Shown: positions 36,990 through 47,722, numbered from the stretch's first letter. The stretch is DNA of 64,000 nucleotides from Polytrichum commune (GCA_950295325.1 OX485804.1:9300001-9364000); one strand, 5' to 3'. Numbers and translations are program-made. Notes: generated by a model not told the origin, from the sequence alone.

Positions 36990-37230
36990 GGTCCGAGATG
37001 GCCCTAAACTACTGGATGACTGTGGAGAGGCACCCAAATCTGAATGGACGGGTCGGTGGTTCGATTCCCGACTATGAAATCTTCTCTCTACTTGACGCGA
37101 AAACTAAGAGCCCACCCACCACAAGGTAGGCAGTATACCCCACCCTACACCAAGGGAATCCTTGAGTAAGATCATGGTAAGACCAATGGGCTCAAATTCA
37201 CATTGTATATTATTATTATTATTATTATTA
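36990..37230 (+). mobile_element. Probable tRNA-derived SINE with (ATT)n tail
   Basis: The segment starts GGTCCGAGATGGCCC, resembling a tRNA 5' end with a weak A-box. A clean B-box, GGTTCGATTCC, lies at 37058-37068 within GGTCGGTGGTTCGATTCCCG. An unrelated body follows and the unit ends in (ATT)n at about 37208-37230. This layout (Pol III promoter head, body, simple-repeat tail) is that of a plant SINE. The head does not fold as a complete tRNA, so it is not called a tRNA gene. Target duplications could not be checked because the tail abuts another insertion. Confidence 0.5.
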
Positions 37231-37782
37231 TGTCCCCTCCCCACTTGACTTTACCAAATAACCAAAGTCTTTCCTAAAAACCGGGTAAAGCTCCCTCGGT
37301 TATAGGGGAGGCATCCGGCTATCCCAATGCACCTACAAGAACTTGCTCCAGAGATTTCTGAGTAGGTTTTAGTTAAGTAGCTTTCACACATGTCCATGGT
37401 TTTATCTACCAAGCAATGAATGTTGCATAGTTTTTGTCCCATCCCCAAATCCCTTACTACTCACCTATCTTACCATCCGTATTTGTTAATGGAGCCCCTC
37501 GTGCCCTCATAGCTAAGACTTAAAAGCAACCAATCACAAGGGCATGAGGCGACACTTTTAAAAGTCCTACATTCTTGCCTCATGTCTACGTACCGATGGG
37601 AGGGTCGGTGCTTGAGGCTTAAAACCTCCACTTTTAAACCATGCCATATCATTTGCCAACTAGACTCAACACTAGATAATGTCGATGGTGTGAAGGCTGG
37701 GTTTTTAAAACCAACTTTTAGTCTTAGCTAAAGTCAAGTGGGAAGGGGGCATTATTTGCTAAAGTCAGGTGGGGAGGGGGCA
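37231..37782. mobile_element. Tourist/PIF-Harbinger-like MITE with TTA duplications
   Basis: The ends are TGTCCCCTCCCCACTTGACT and the reverse complement of TGCCCCCTCCCCACCTGACT. TTA flanks both sides (37228-37230 and 37783-37785), the duplication typical of PIF/Harbinger elements. The right end carries the terminal motif twice in tandem (37724-37750 and 37757-37782). It is inserted at the (ATT)n tail of the preceding SINE, which supplies TTA targets; because the tail is TTA-rich, the left duplication could be coincidental. Non-coding. Confidence 0.65.
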
Positions 37783-37785
37783 TTA

Positions 37786-39324
37786 GGCTAGTGGATTGGG
37801 AGGCACCCCCTTTAGAATAGGAAAGAATGATCCCGGGTTATAAGCCGTTACTAAAGTGTCAAAAGAGTCTTGGTTTAGGGTCACTAGGTCTGTAGTTGAT
37901 GCAGGCAAGAACAAGGGGGTCACTGGTAACCGCTTTTGAAGAGACAGAGCCTGGATGGATTGGTAACCGCCCTTGGGGATGCGGTAGTCAGCTCAAAAGC
38001 ACCAGATTATGTCTGGTAGACCAGACAAACATTGAGGAGAAGGTAGTTAAAGGAGAGTAACTGGGATGAAGGCACATAACATAAGCCTGCTTCCGTCACT
38101 CCAGGGGGTTAGCTAACCGGCAGTTGGTTAGTCGAAGCACTTACCCGTATACGAATTTAGAGATCTAGTCCTAACTATCGGAAGGCGGTAGTAAACCAGC
38201 AATCCTTAGGGATACACAGTCTGGTAAGAACAGCCAGTTCTGGTAAGCAGAAGAAAGAAAAGTTCTTCAATATCCCCCCCAAACTCAATGAAAAGAAAAG
38301 AAAAAGAAAAGTGGATAGTGTAAGGCTCACTTCTTGAAACAACTTCGAGAATTTATGTATGATGCATATGTATTTCTTAATTTTTTAGAAATAACTTCAT
38401 AGATTCCATATTTTGAAGAGTCATGATTTGTTTTTGTGGAGATTTTCAATCTTTTGAATCTACCTAAAATTGCAATTTTTTTGGAAGTGTTGCTTTCAAG
38501 CTTAAGCTCTTTGATTGGTAGGCACAACAGAGGAGTGGTTTGAGCCGTAGTCCACATGGTGTGAGGCAGTCCTTGAACCACTGTGCCATTGGTTGACCTC
38601 TAAGTTGTTGATTCCCTCGTGTGGCATCGTCATATCGTCATTCTTGTGAGTAGGTTTGGCCGCCACCCTAATGTTGCCACACTGAAGACTTGGGGTGTGC
38701 AGTCCATGTGCATTCTATAAACCATGTGCAACAGACCACTCAATGTCGGGGTGGGGGGTATTAGTTAACGTTAAAAGAAATTTAAGGTAGTTTAGATTTT
38801 CGATGAGTCAAAAACCCTGGAAAACACCCAAGAAAAACTTAAAGGCGATTCTTATATCTTGTAGGTGTCTCAACTAAGTTTAATTAGGACAATTATAGGT
38901 CTATTTTGGATGGTTTGGGATTTGGGCTAACAATTCATTCATTTGTATAGACAAAGGGTGTGGAAAATTGCTTGAATTTAGTACATGCATTTGTGATTGT
39001 CATACACCTCACTCTATTTACTTATTCAACAATATGGCAGTGACTTCATTTTGATTGGTACACCTTGTGTAGTGCTCAATCATAGGCACAACCATCGATA
39101 ATTGTCTTGGATAAAGTATCCCATTTTATTCTACTTACCAAAATCAAGGGCACTTTGGTATAGTCAATTGTCTCGTATTAATATTTTTTTAATGCAACTT
39201 GAAAAGCCTATACTATCACATGTTAAGCATGTCTACGATATTTGCTCCCAATTGAGTCAGAACCTTGACTAGATTTTGCAAGGATTATGGGCATAATTTA
39301 TCTTCTCCACCTCAACATGACATC
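37786..39324. other. Intergenic, no gene recognised
   Basis: The part 37820-38260 differs from its surroundings in being less AT-rich and rich in short GGTAACCG, TCTGGTA and GTAGT phrases. I could not assign it to an organelle sequence, RNA gene or known element. The rest is AT-rich and empty. Confidence 0.4.
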
Positions 39325-40590
39325 TAGTACATGTTCACCAACAATACTACATTGCCAAGGAGTTGCTAGGGCCTTGACGAGCCATTTTGTCTTTTGTAAA
39401 TTGAGTTTTTCCTATTAAAAACAATGTTTGACCCGCTTGTGGACGAGATCTCCATTCACAAACCAAATTGGACCCCCCCAAGAGTCACTAGCAAAACGTA
39501 CACTACCAAGGCCCTCATGAATCATTTTGTCCTTTTAAAGTGGAGTTTTCTCATTGAAAAAATGAGTTGGGATTCTACTTTGAATTGGAAATGACCCTCT
39601 TGTTGATGAGATACCCATCTAAAAAACAAATTGAACCCCCAAGAGTCAACAACAAAACATTGCCAAGGATTGTGTGGGGGTTGCACAAAATGTAAGGATT
39701 TGCAAAAATGCCATTGCACACAAATAACAATAATGAATTTACAAGAATATCCAAGGATCGAATTTCAACGGATTGTAAATTATGACAACCTTTGTTACAT
39801 TAATTATAAGAATCCATGAACGGTCATTTCCAATCTAGACTAAAATCCTCACACATTTGATAAACGAGGAAAATCATTTCTAAAGGCCAAAATGGCTTGT
39901 CAAGGCCTTGGCGATTTTTGTTGTTGTTGACCTTTGTGGCTTTAATTTTTTTTGGAACCATTTTGTCCTTTCAAAATGGTAAAATTCCCCATCAATTGTT
40001 TTGAGGGTGTTACAATTTGTACTGGCAATAACTATCTTGTTGACATGACACTCATTTAGAAAAGAAAATAAAACTTGGACTCCAAGAGTCATCAACAAAA
40101 TACTACCATGAGAATTGCAAGCCATTTTATCCTTAGGAAATGAGATTATTGGCCATTCAAGAAAGTGTTAAAGTTTCAATTTTGGATTGGAAAAGACTAT
40201 TATATTGACAATATACCCAAATGCAAAAACAATTGGATCCCCAAGATTTAGTAGCAAAACATTTGCCATGGCTTTATGAATCATTTTGTGCTTTCGAAGT
40301 GAAGTTTTCTCTATTAAAAAATGCACAAGGTTCCACTTTGGATTGAAATTTCCATTTTTTTGACAAGTCAATTGGATGCAAAATCAATTGGATGCCCAAG
40401 AGTTAGTGCTAAGCAATAGAATGTCGCAAGGTCCTAATGAGTCATTTTGTCTTTTCATAATGGAGTTTTTCACATTTGAAAGATGTTCGTGTAGTTCCAT
40501 TTTAGATTGCAAATGAACTCTTTTCAGGAAGGTACCTAATTACAAAATGAATTGGATCCCCAAATAGTTGGCAGCAAAACATTGCCATGC
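39325..40590. repeat. Degenerate tandem array, ~160-bp unit
   Basis: A landmark like CCCCAAGAGTCAxxAxCAAAAC recurs at about 39482, 39643, 40085, 40244, 40400 and 40563. Neighbouring landmarks are spaced 161, 159, 156 and 163 bp, and one gap is near 442 bp. The unit also holds CATTTTGTCCTTT, AATGGAGTTTTTC and ATTGGAAATGAC. About eight units are present, strongly diverged. The period is close to a nucleosomal repeat and typical of plant satellites. It does not code. Confidence 0.75.
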
Positions 40591-43564
40591 CCTGCTTAGC
40601 ATAGACAATGTGGGGCACTTCGTCAAAATGTTGGACATCATCTTCATCAACAATATAATAAAATAATAAACAAAATAAACAAAATAATGAATAAATAGTG
40701 GATATGAACAACTCGTCATAAGTTCCTTTGTAAATGTTTATTGCTTTACCATTGTTGGACCCTGCACAACTTCCTTTCCATCCAATTTGATTGACATGCG
40801 AATCTCCCTATTGTGGTTTTTATTTGAAGATCTTTGAATGTTGGAAACATTCAACCAAATTTGATATTTGTAGACTTTATCGAATGGATTTCACAATGTC
40901 AAATACTTTCATTACAAGTGATTTCATTGACAGTCAATAGATAAGGTGTTCGTGCTCAAGATGTTTGTGGGTATCCTAGAAAATGTCTGTGGACCTTGAT
41001 TGATATGTGAAGCACCTTTGAGAATGGACTACATTGGTATGGCACATTTACAATAACAAACATTGCAAGCTAGTACTCACAATAACATGTTGTGATATGT
41101 AATACGAGAATGCACATGTGTAATGTAACTAGAAATATTGATCGATGATTGAATTTCTATCCACATGTGCCCATGTGTAAGCAGAGGATGATGGGAGTTA
41201 GACAACTCCACATTTAGTGCACTGGAATTAGACCATTCCAAAATCGAGAACATGCGCACGAGAGTTAGATAACTTTGGATGAGGTGCATTGGAGTTAGAC
41301 CACTGCACATTTAGAAAGTGAAAGTTGGATGCTATTCATTGGAGCAAGACAACTCTCAATGGATAGATGAATGAAGTTGGAATTAGACAGTTCCAACTAG
41401 AAGAAAGGATGGATGAATTGAATATGGAAAGAGACAGTTCCAACTAGAAGAATGTGGTTGAGTTAAAAGATGGAAGAAGGTTCTAGAAGAACAAATGATA
41501 GAAGATTCATAGTAGAATTAAAAGACAGTTATGAATAGACTACTTTACTGTATTTGGAAATAGAAAGGAAAAGTAGCGCCTTTGGCATAAGAGTAAGCTT
41601 GGGGGAGGAGAGAAAATCTTTTTGTCTCTCTCCTATGGTTGGGTGGTTGAGCTTAGACCGATATTTAATTGGTCTATGGTTGAAATTAAACATGACAAAG
41701 AAAATAAATTGAGTTTTTCAACCCATCAATTTGATCGATAGTTGTTGTTATGAAAGTTGATGGTAAACCTGTGGGAGGTTTGTTACAACACGCTCATACT
41801 ATTTGCGGGGGAAACTCTTCATATTGCTATGTTGGAGACTCATTATCCCTACTCTAAACGTTGAGGGGTTTCATGGCATATATTGTGCAAGCAAAATGGA
41901 CTACTTCAAGCAAGCTCTATAGTAATGTAGAACCTACTCCCTATGGAGGGTTGTGAAAGTATTTGTCTTTTCCAATGCAAACCTTGGTAAGTTTATCCAA
42001 AGCACATGAGATGTTCATTGCAATAAAAACACATGCACTGTTTAAAAAACAAAACATATGGCAAGATTTCATAATCAATTGTTGCATGAAGAGGAGAAAA
42101 AATCATGATGATATTTGATTAGTCAATCTTTATGAGCATGTGGCAAGTGAAAATTGGAAGCAATAGTTTCTATGAGGAGGTGTTCACCTTAGAAAATGTT
42201 TGATTTTAGGCTCAGGGGGCGGGGGGGGGGGGGGGGCAGTGTGTTAAAAAGTTAAGGATATAGGTGCGAACAACCACTATTTTATAGGGGGGTATTACTT
42301 TCAATTTTTTTTTTTCACATGCTATCATTATGTAAATTTCTACTTTGGGTTAATATAAAAATGGCTTGCATTACTTATAATTCCAAATTACCTATTATTC
42401 CATACCCTATAGTACTTTAAAGATGTCCAGTGCCATTTTTGATACCCTATATTACTCTTAAGTCCAATTATAATTTTTTGCCCCCATGTTTTTTAAATAC
42501 CCTATCATTTGTTCGCACGTATATTGCTACTCCAACCAATGACTACCCCCCCCCCCGAGATTTTAGGTTTACCAACAAAGATCACTATTGCTATTCATTA
42601 GGTTGTTTGTTGAAATCTATCCCGAACTTCCCATCCCTCGATCACATTTCCGTGTTCCACCAAATCCGGATGAGTATCCAAACACAAGATTTTCAAAGAC
42701 AATCCAACGTAATCAATTTGTCCCTTTACCGGTGCACCTAAATAAATGGGAGAGCACCTCACATATGACCAAAGTGTTATTGTAATCACAGCTATCTCAT
42801 ATTTTGGATTGGAAGTCATTATCACCATTGTTTCCAATAAGGAGAAGATATGCAAGTCTATGTTATTGATATCCCGCAATGCAATTGCCCCAACTTCACA
42901 ATGAATTTCATCCTTAGTAGTGGAGAAGAGGGTCAAATGAATGTCATGCTTACAAGTGCATTATGTGTTCAAATTTCTATGCACAGTTAACAAACTCATT
43001 CATGCCCCAACCTTCAGCTACGAAAAGGTAATGTGTCATCCCAAGATTGCCATTGTCATTCAAAAATTCTTTTTGGTATAATGATTTGGCATATTGCCAT
43101 CGTTGGAGAATATTATGGCTATTGTAATTCCTAGAAAATATCCCTATATCCTTTGCAAATATTGCATGCCAAAATACAAAAAGTAAGATATTGACTACCT
43201 TCACACTTGTTTTTGCTATGTATTAATTCACAACTCAATGAATTGCCTATGACCATGATTAGTCGTAGAGCATGAATTCCACGGTAATAGGTCTCATTTC
43301 CCAATTGTGCAACGTCACAATCCATTCCATTTATATAATTTTTTTTTTAACGAATTACCCAAAAAATACAAAATGAACCCTTATGTTATGCTAATAGTCT
43401 CCGAATCCATCACAATGAACATGTAATCATTTCTTTGATTCACATTGCTCATCACATAATGAAACAATGATTGGTTTATCATAAGCCCCCAAATGTTGGC
43501 ATTTTTTTTTTGTGGCTTTTTGGGATCCATATTGAATCATATAACTTTAATTTAGAGGAGAGTA
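40591..43564. other. Intergenic, no gene recognised
   Basis: No gene. About 41190-41460 repeats short phrases such as GAGTTAGACAACTCC, GAATTAGACCATTCC and GACAGTTCCAACTAGAAGAA, a local short-period repeat. A G run of about 19, interrupted once, lies at 42218-42236 and a C run at 42546-42556. Overlapping frames at 42430-42936 show no known motif. Confidence 0.45.
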
Positions 43565-43954
43565 CACTAAATATTGTATTTAGCATCATATGGTATTTTA
43601 TGTCATTATGATAACTTTTCTAATGACACTTTTTGTTAAGAAGTTTACAGGTACTGTCATCCCAACTTACTTTTAGTTCATCCAAATGCCAATTATTGAA
43701 ACAAAGTCTAGTATAGTCTACATCTCAACATTTATTTAATGAAATATTATATTATGCCATTATAACATGGATGATTGAATTTTGGATGAAAATCATTTAG
43801 TAAGTGACAATAATTGACGTTGTAAATTTACATGCCCAAATTTTTCAACAATGAATGACAAATACTGTTAAGTTTCCTTGATACTACATGGACGCTTTAC
43901 AATTAGTACTGAGCAAGACAAATAGAATTGGTGACCCAAATACATTATTTAGTG
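43565..43954 (+). mobile_element. TA-flanked CACTAAATA MITE, full-length copy
   Basis: It begins CACTAAATATTGTATTTAGC and ends CCAAATACATTATTTAGTG, which is its imperfect inverted partner. TA lies immediately outside both ends (43563-43564 and 43955-43956). The interior follows the family landmarks CATATGGTATTTTATGTCAT, AATTTTGGATGAAAATCA and TACAATTAGTACTGAGCAAG. Non-coding. Confidence 0.85.
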
Positions 43955-43956
43955 TA

Positions 43957-44801
43957 CTTCCTCTAATTATTCCCCACATTCACACTATATGAGCAATCTA
44001 AGTTGTGAGTCCATGATCAAAACTAATGTCATAGAACACACAAGACTATGAATAAGAGAGTTGAAGCTAAGGTTCTATTTTGTAAATGTTTGTGATATAT
44101 TAAGAGTTGATTCCTTATAAAATTCTTGGCTCCTGAGGCGAGTCAATGAGTTGGCCCCATGTTGTGCTGGCACAGGTTTAGCGCAAGGACAAAATCAGAC
44201 AAGCTTGCATTGTCTAGCCCTTACTAATTTTCATTAAATTCTTGGTTTATCATCCTTATACCGGTCTCAGAGGGTGGACTCTTCATAACGTGTACAAACT
44301 AACGTGAGTGTAAGAAGGGATATTTTTTTAGGCATTAATGTACAAAGTATACATAAGTGAAAGATATTATTTTTCACTAGTGTGTACATTTAAAAAAGTT
44401 ATTAAGAGTTTTGAAGTAAATGAGATGTACGAAAAGGAGACCATGAGGTTTTGAAAATCAAATTGACAATAGATGTGTTAGTTTGTACCATTTCATGTTT
44501 TCATCTAATGTTATCATATGGCGATATTCCTCCATGACTATCTTGTGCACTTTTGTTAGGATTTGCATTTGGATTCCAGATTTTAATCAATTGGAGACGC
44601 TTAGACAGCTCATGGGCTCCCCTTAGTTTTGCTCCTCAAATTGTGCTAAGATATTATCTTTGTTTGTTTGATGCAATCGTTGAGCTAAATGTTATGCATG
44701 AAAAATGTTTAATGACTTTCTCATATGAAAGCAAAAGTGGATTTTATGTGTACTAAATGCTTATATAATTTGTAATTTATATTTTATATATGTAACAGAG
44801 T
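43957..44801. other. Intergenic, no gene recognised
   Basis: AT-rich sequence without gene or element signals. Confidence 0.5.
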
Positions 44802-45355
44802 GTTGTGTAAATAGCGATCGTGTGTCACTGCAGCTCGAATATCAACCACTACTAACAAATACAACTAAAACATGACAAAAACATATATAAACAACACACC
44901 TCCACAAGTGAGAAGGAAGAGAGTCAAACCCTTGTAAGAGCTCTAATTCTCTTTTCAAATTACACAATGAATCAAATTATCTCTCACTCCACCACGGGAG
45001 AATCCAAGAGTGTAAGTATGGGCAGAAGAACTCAAGATTTATTGCAAAAACATGCAATCTTCACGTTACACAAGCTCTCTCCACACACTTACTCACAAGG
45101 CTTGACTTAACAAGAATGCTAAACCAAGGAAGAGGCTCCTCACTTAGGAGCATCTCTCCAACTTCTAAGATTCATCCATCCAAATCTAAGTGAATGATTA
45201 TCCATGGATAAGGTGTGGCTGCCGACGCCACATACTATGACAACTGTCGTGTAAATAACAATCGTGTGTCACTGCAGCTCGGGTACCAACCACCATTAAC
45301 AAATACAATTAACACATGACAAAAAACATACATAAACAAAACACCTCCACATGTC
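44802..45355 (-). repeat. Putative 3' LTR region of the gypsy element
   Basis: Two direct copies of about 110 bp lie at 44802-44917 and 45246-45355 (shared: GTGTGTCACTGCAGCTCG, then AACAAATACAA, then ACATGACAAAAA, then ACACCTCCACA), 444 bp apart. On the minus strand the copy nearest the polypurine tract begins TGTGGAGGTGTTTTG, as an LTR should. A ~440-bp LTR followed by the start of another LTR copy would give this pattern. The right-hand (5') LTR was not found in the window, so the call is provisional. A short independent terminal-repeat element is the alternative. Confidence 0.4.
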
Positions 45356-45366
45356 CCCCTTACCCG
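45354..45366 (-). promoter_or_regulatory. Putative polypurine tract
   Basis: The minus strand reads GGTAAGGGGGACA immediately before TGTGGAGG. A purine run just upstream of a TG start is the plus-strand priming site expected at the 3' LTR border of an LTR retrotransposon. It lies downstream of the integrase and PHD-like coding regions, as required. Confidence 0.45.
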
Positions 45367-45659
45367 ACTATGGAGTCCCGCCAAACAACTAGGACAATGC
45401 CAATCCAAAGGGCATGGATAATAAAGAATCGTTCCGCAACCAATGAGTGTGGTGAATGTCATTCCAAGGAATTGTAGGTTGGATGCAATGTGAGCCCCAT
45501 ATTTAATCGCCTCTGATGTTTGGTTATCAAAATTCAAAGAATCAAATCCCCCGTCTTACGTTTGATCACATCTCTAAACTATAACTCATCATTTTCCATT
45601 TGGACATGCAGAACACGGTGAAAGCCATACATGATCATTGAGTACAACTAGTGGAAACA

Positions 45660-45837
45660 CCACGTACTGAAGATCTTTGACAATGATGACAACTCCATTA
45701 TCCAAATGCTAGAGAAGTCAAGGGTGGTCTCAAGCATGTTATGTACCAACCACGTTGATATTGATCACACAAGAGCATAGTAGCTGCTTCTTTCTTCTCC
45801 CCATATACAAAATACGAAAGATCCTTTGGTACAACGG
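45660..45837 (-). pseudogene. PHD-like zinc finger after the integrase
   Basis: Directly downstream of the integrase C-terminus the minus strand reads AVVPKDLSYFVYGEKK, then MLLCDQYQRGWYITCLRPPL, and then WSCHHC after a stop. The C-x-x-C (second Cys now Tyr), W-x-x-x-C and C-x-x-C spacing matches a PHD finger, a chromatin-reading Zn domain that binds histone H3 tails. In a retrotransposon it could guide integration to chromatin, as chromodomains do in other Ty3/gypsy lineages. A second Cys-rich stretch, DWHCPSCLAG, lies near 45395-45424, just before the purine tract, and may be the end of another finger. Decayed: one metal ligand lost and a stop present. Confidence 0.55.
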
Positions 45838-46560
45838 CTAGTTCAAGATGAATTGTACCTCAATGGGTAGATTACATGTGGTACAATTTTTGAAATGCTC
45901 GATACATTCCTTGCCATCCTTGCCTTCCCACAATAACAAACCACTCGGCAACACCTCCTTCACCCGAAGGATGGTTGGCCCTGCCATGACATGCAATGTC
46001 ATGAGTGCCTCACGTTGGAGATAAACATAATCCCCCTGCCGGAATCTTCGCAACTGAGGTCGGTAAGCACCACTGCGAATGCATGCATAACGCAATATGT
46101 CACGGTGTTGAGCAATGGACAAATTTTCCATGGCCATAGGCATGGCCCTCTGGAAGAATTGAACCCACTCTTGCAAACACTCTATCCCAATGTTTGGGTC
46201 ATCCAAGTCTACAACATGAACTAGATTTTCCCGAATAGAACTTAAGAATATAGGCTCACTTCCATACAACAACTGATACGGGCTGTAGGATGCCAAAGAG
46301 GCCTATCTACTAAAATCGGTAGCCCATAGCAATCCAAGGCTATATAAGGCCCCAATTCCGTTGGCTCCCCCAAAATAATCCATACTTCCTCAAGCCACGC
46401 TTGGTTGTCTAAACAACCCGTTTAGCCAAGCCATCCACCTCCGGATGATCACACAAGGTGGTATGGTGATCTACAAGGGCCTTAGTGCACAATTCCTCAA
46501 AAGCACCGAAGAACTCCCTCCCCTAGTCCATCAAGACCTCAGTCTATGGTCCAAAACGCC
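45838..46560 (-). pseudogene. Ty3/gypsy integrase, core C-half and C-terminal domain
   Basis: Integrase joins the cDNA to the target. On the minus strand the core resumes at VLMD*GREFFGAFEELC (about 46500-46548), containing the second catalytic Asp. The Glu position reads DGLAKRVV where the family has an E, so Glu is replaced by Lys. The C-terminal part is open for 152 codons (45838-46296): ASYSPYQLLYGSEPI, then QHRDILRYACIRSGAYRPQL, then RRFRQGDYVYLQR, then ILRVKEVLPSGLLLWEGKDG, ending near the PHD-like region. The zinc-binding HHCC domain and the first catalytic Asp are missing: the linker jumps directly to the second Asp, a loss of roughly 500 bp. Confidence 0.85.
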
Positions 46561-46891
46561 TTGTCCCATCCGACCACAACCGAAATAACAAATTGTCCTT
46601 CTAACAAAATCTTGTTATTCGATGTCCAATCTGATCCCTTTCCATCGCCGATATAGACAAGGGAAATGTTCCCTGCTAAAGCTCAAGCAATATGGAAATA
46701 TCCTCCCATATATCTACAATAGCTTGAGGTTGATTCGTCTCATCATTCGAGCCTTGTATCAGAACCTCAACCGTAGTGCTAGAAAACAAAGTGAGGTAAG
46801 TAGCCGCATGCCAACCTAGAACCGCCTCTCGATCACAATCCCCATGCCACCTGGTCCAGGTCAAGTCCTCATCTGACGGACTTGGATTACG
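46561..46891 (-). pseudogene. RNase H-integrase linker of the gypsy element
   Basis: The minus strand can be followed through IVDIWEDISILLEL (about 46676-46717), then a segment like QGTFPLSISAMERDQIGHRI and FVISVVVGWDKA, up to the deletion boundary near 46550-46565. Frameshifts and stops are frequent. This corresponds to the poorly conserved tether between RNase H and integrase. There is no catalytic function of its own. Confidence 0.55.
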
Positions 46892-47230
46892 TCAGAGTCC
46901 ATCTACATCCAAGTTGGTAATTACGACATGATGTATCACCTCAAAATCATACTCTTGAAGCAATAAAGCCCGCATGGCGAGCTTGCCAGTACGCTTATCC
47001 AATTCCGTGAGCCACCGTAAAGGCTGATGGTTAGTCACCAAAATAAAGCGCTGATCATAGAGATATGGCTGGAAATGGGCAATAGCCCATACCGCCGCCA
47101 AAGCTTCTCCCTTGTAAGACGTATAATTGGCCTCTGCAGTGTTGTTGCTTCGCAAAGCATAAGCAACAACATACTCCTGGCCAAAGTCATCATCTGAGTG
47201 AGAACTGCTCTCAAACCCAATGAGCTCCAA
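46892..47230 (-). pseudogene. Ty3/gypsy RNase H domain
   Basis: RNase H degrades the RNA strand during cDNA synthesis. The minus strand is open for 112 codons: EYVVAYALRSNNTAEANYTS, then YKGEALAAVWAIAHFQPYLY, then RFILVTNHQPLRWL, then GKLAMRALLLQEYDFEVIHH. The E of KGEALAAV (a catalytic position) is kept, but the usual VTDHQPL is VTNHQPL, so a catalytic Asp is replaced by Asn. The domain is collinear with the RT upstream on the minus strand and the linker downstream. Confidence 0.9.
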
Positions 47231-47722
47231 TCTGTATGCAACTGGAAGGATTTGAAGACATCTAGATGTCGAAACACTGGAGCCGTCAATTCGTCAAGTA
47301 TTTTAGCTTAATCGCCAAGCCCAAGAAAGCATGAAGTCTCAGCACATTGACTAGTGTCGGGATCTTCTGCAAAGCGTCCACCTTAGCTTACTGTACTCCA
47401 ATACCTCTTGGAGTAATCATATGACCTAGATATGCTAGGCGGTCATGGAAAAACTTGCACTTCCCATGGTGCAAGCGCAATCCCCACCACCGCAACCGTT
47501 CAAAAACAGCTTACAGATGCCTCACATGCTCCTGTGGTGTCTTGCTAAAGATGATTACGTTATCAATATAACGTTTAACAAAGGGCAAGCTAGAGAGGAC
47601 TTGGTCCATCATTCTTTGAAACTCAGCAGGTGTATTCTTGAGGCCAAATGGAAGAAATTTCTAATGGTATAGTTGATCCTTCCCATCCTGATCAACTCCC
47701 TAGAATGCGGTTTTACTCTATC
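47231..47722 (-). pseudogene. Ty3/gypsy reverse transcriptase, C-terminal part
   Basis: From the insertion point the minus strand reads, with one frameshift, a segment matching DRVKTAF-GV, then DQDGKDQLYH*KFLPFGLKN, then TPAEFQRMMDQVL (RT fingers and palm). The active-site box is RYIDNVIIF at about 47559-47570 where active enzymes have Y-x-D-D, so the second Asp has become Asn. It continues SKTPQEHVRHL, then ERLRWWGLRLHHGKCKFF and LAYLGHMITPRG. The TGG codon of YHWKF is now TAG. The N-terminal part of the same domain is at 57144-57683. Confidence 0.9.
47713..47722. repeat. Target-site duplication, left copy
   Basis: TTACTCTATC abuts the left terminal repeat of the inserted transposon. It matches TTATTTTATC at 57134-57143 in 8 of 10 positions, both differences being C/T transitions. 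Both lie at the same place in the reverse transcriptase (the D-K/R-V/I-K codons), as expected of a duplicated target. A length of 9-10 bp is characteristic of Mutator-like elements. Confidence 0.75.

Noticed and set aside
36990-37070. tRNA gene
   Set aside because: A good B-box is present but no acceptor stem, D-arm or anticodon arm can be formed at proper spacing, so a SINE head is the better explanation.
43565-43954. Assignment of the CACTAAATA MITE to the CACTA superfamily
   Set aside because: The flanking duplication in the two best copies is TA, not 3 bp, so the CACTA start alone is not enough.
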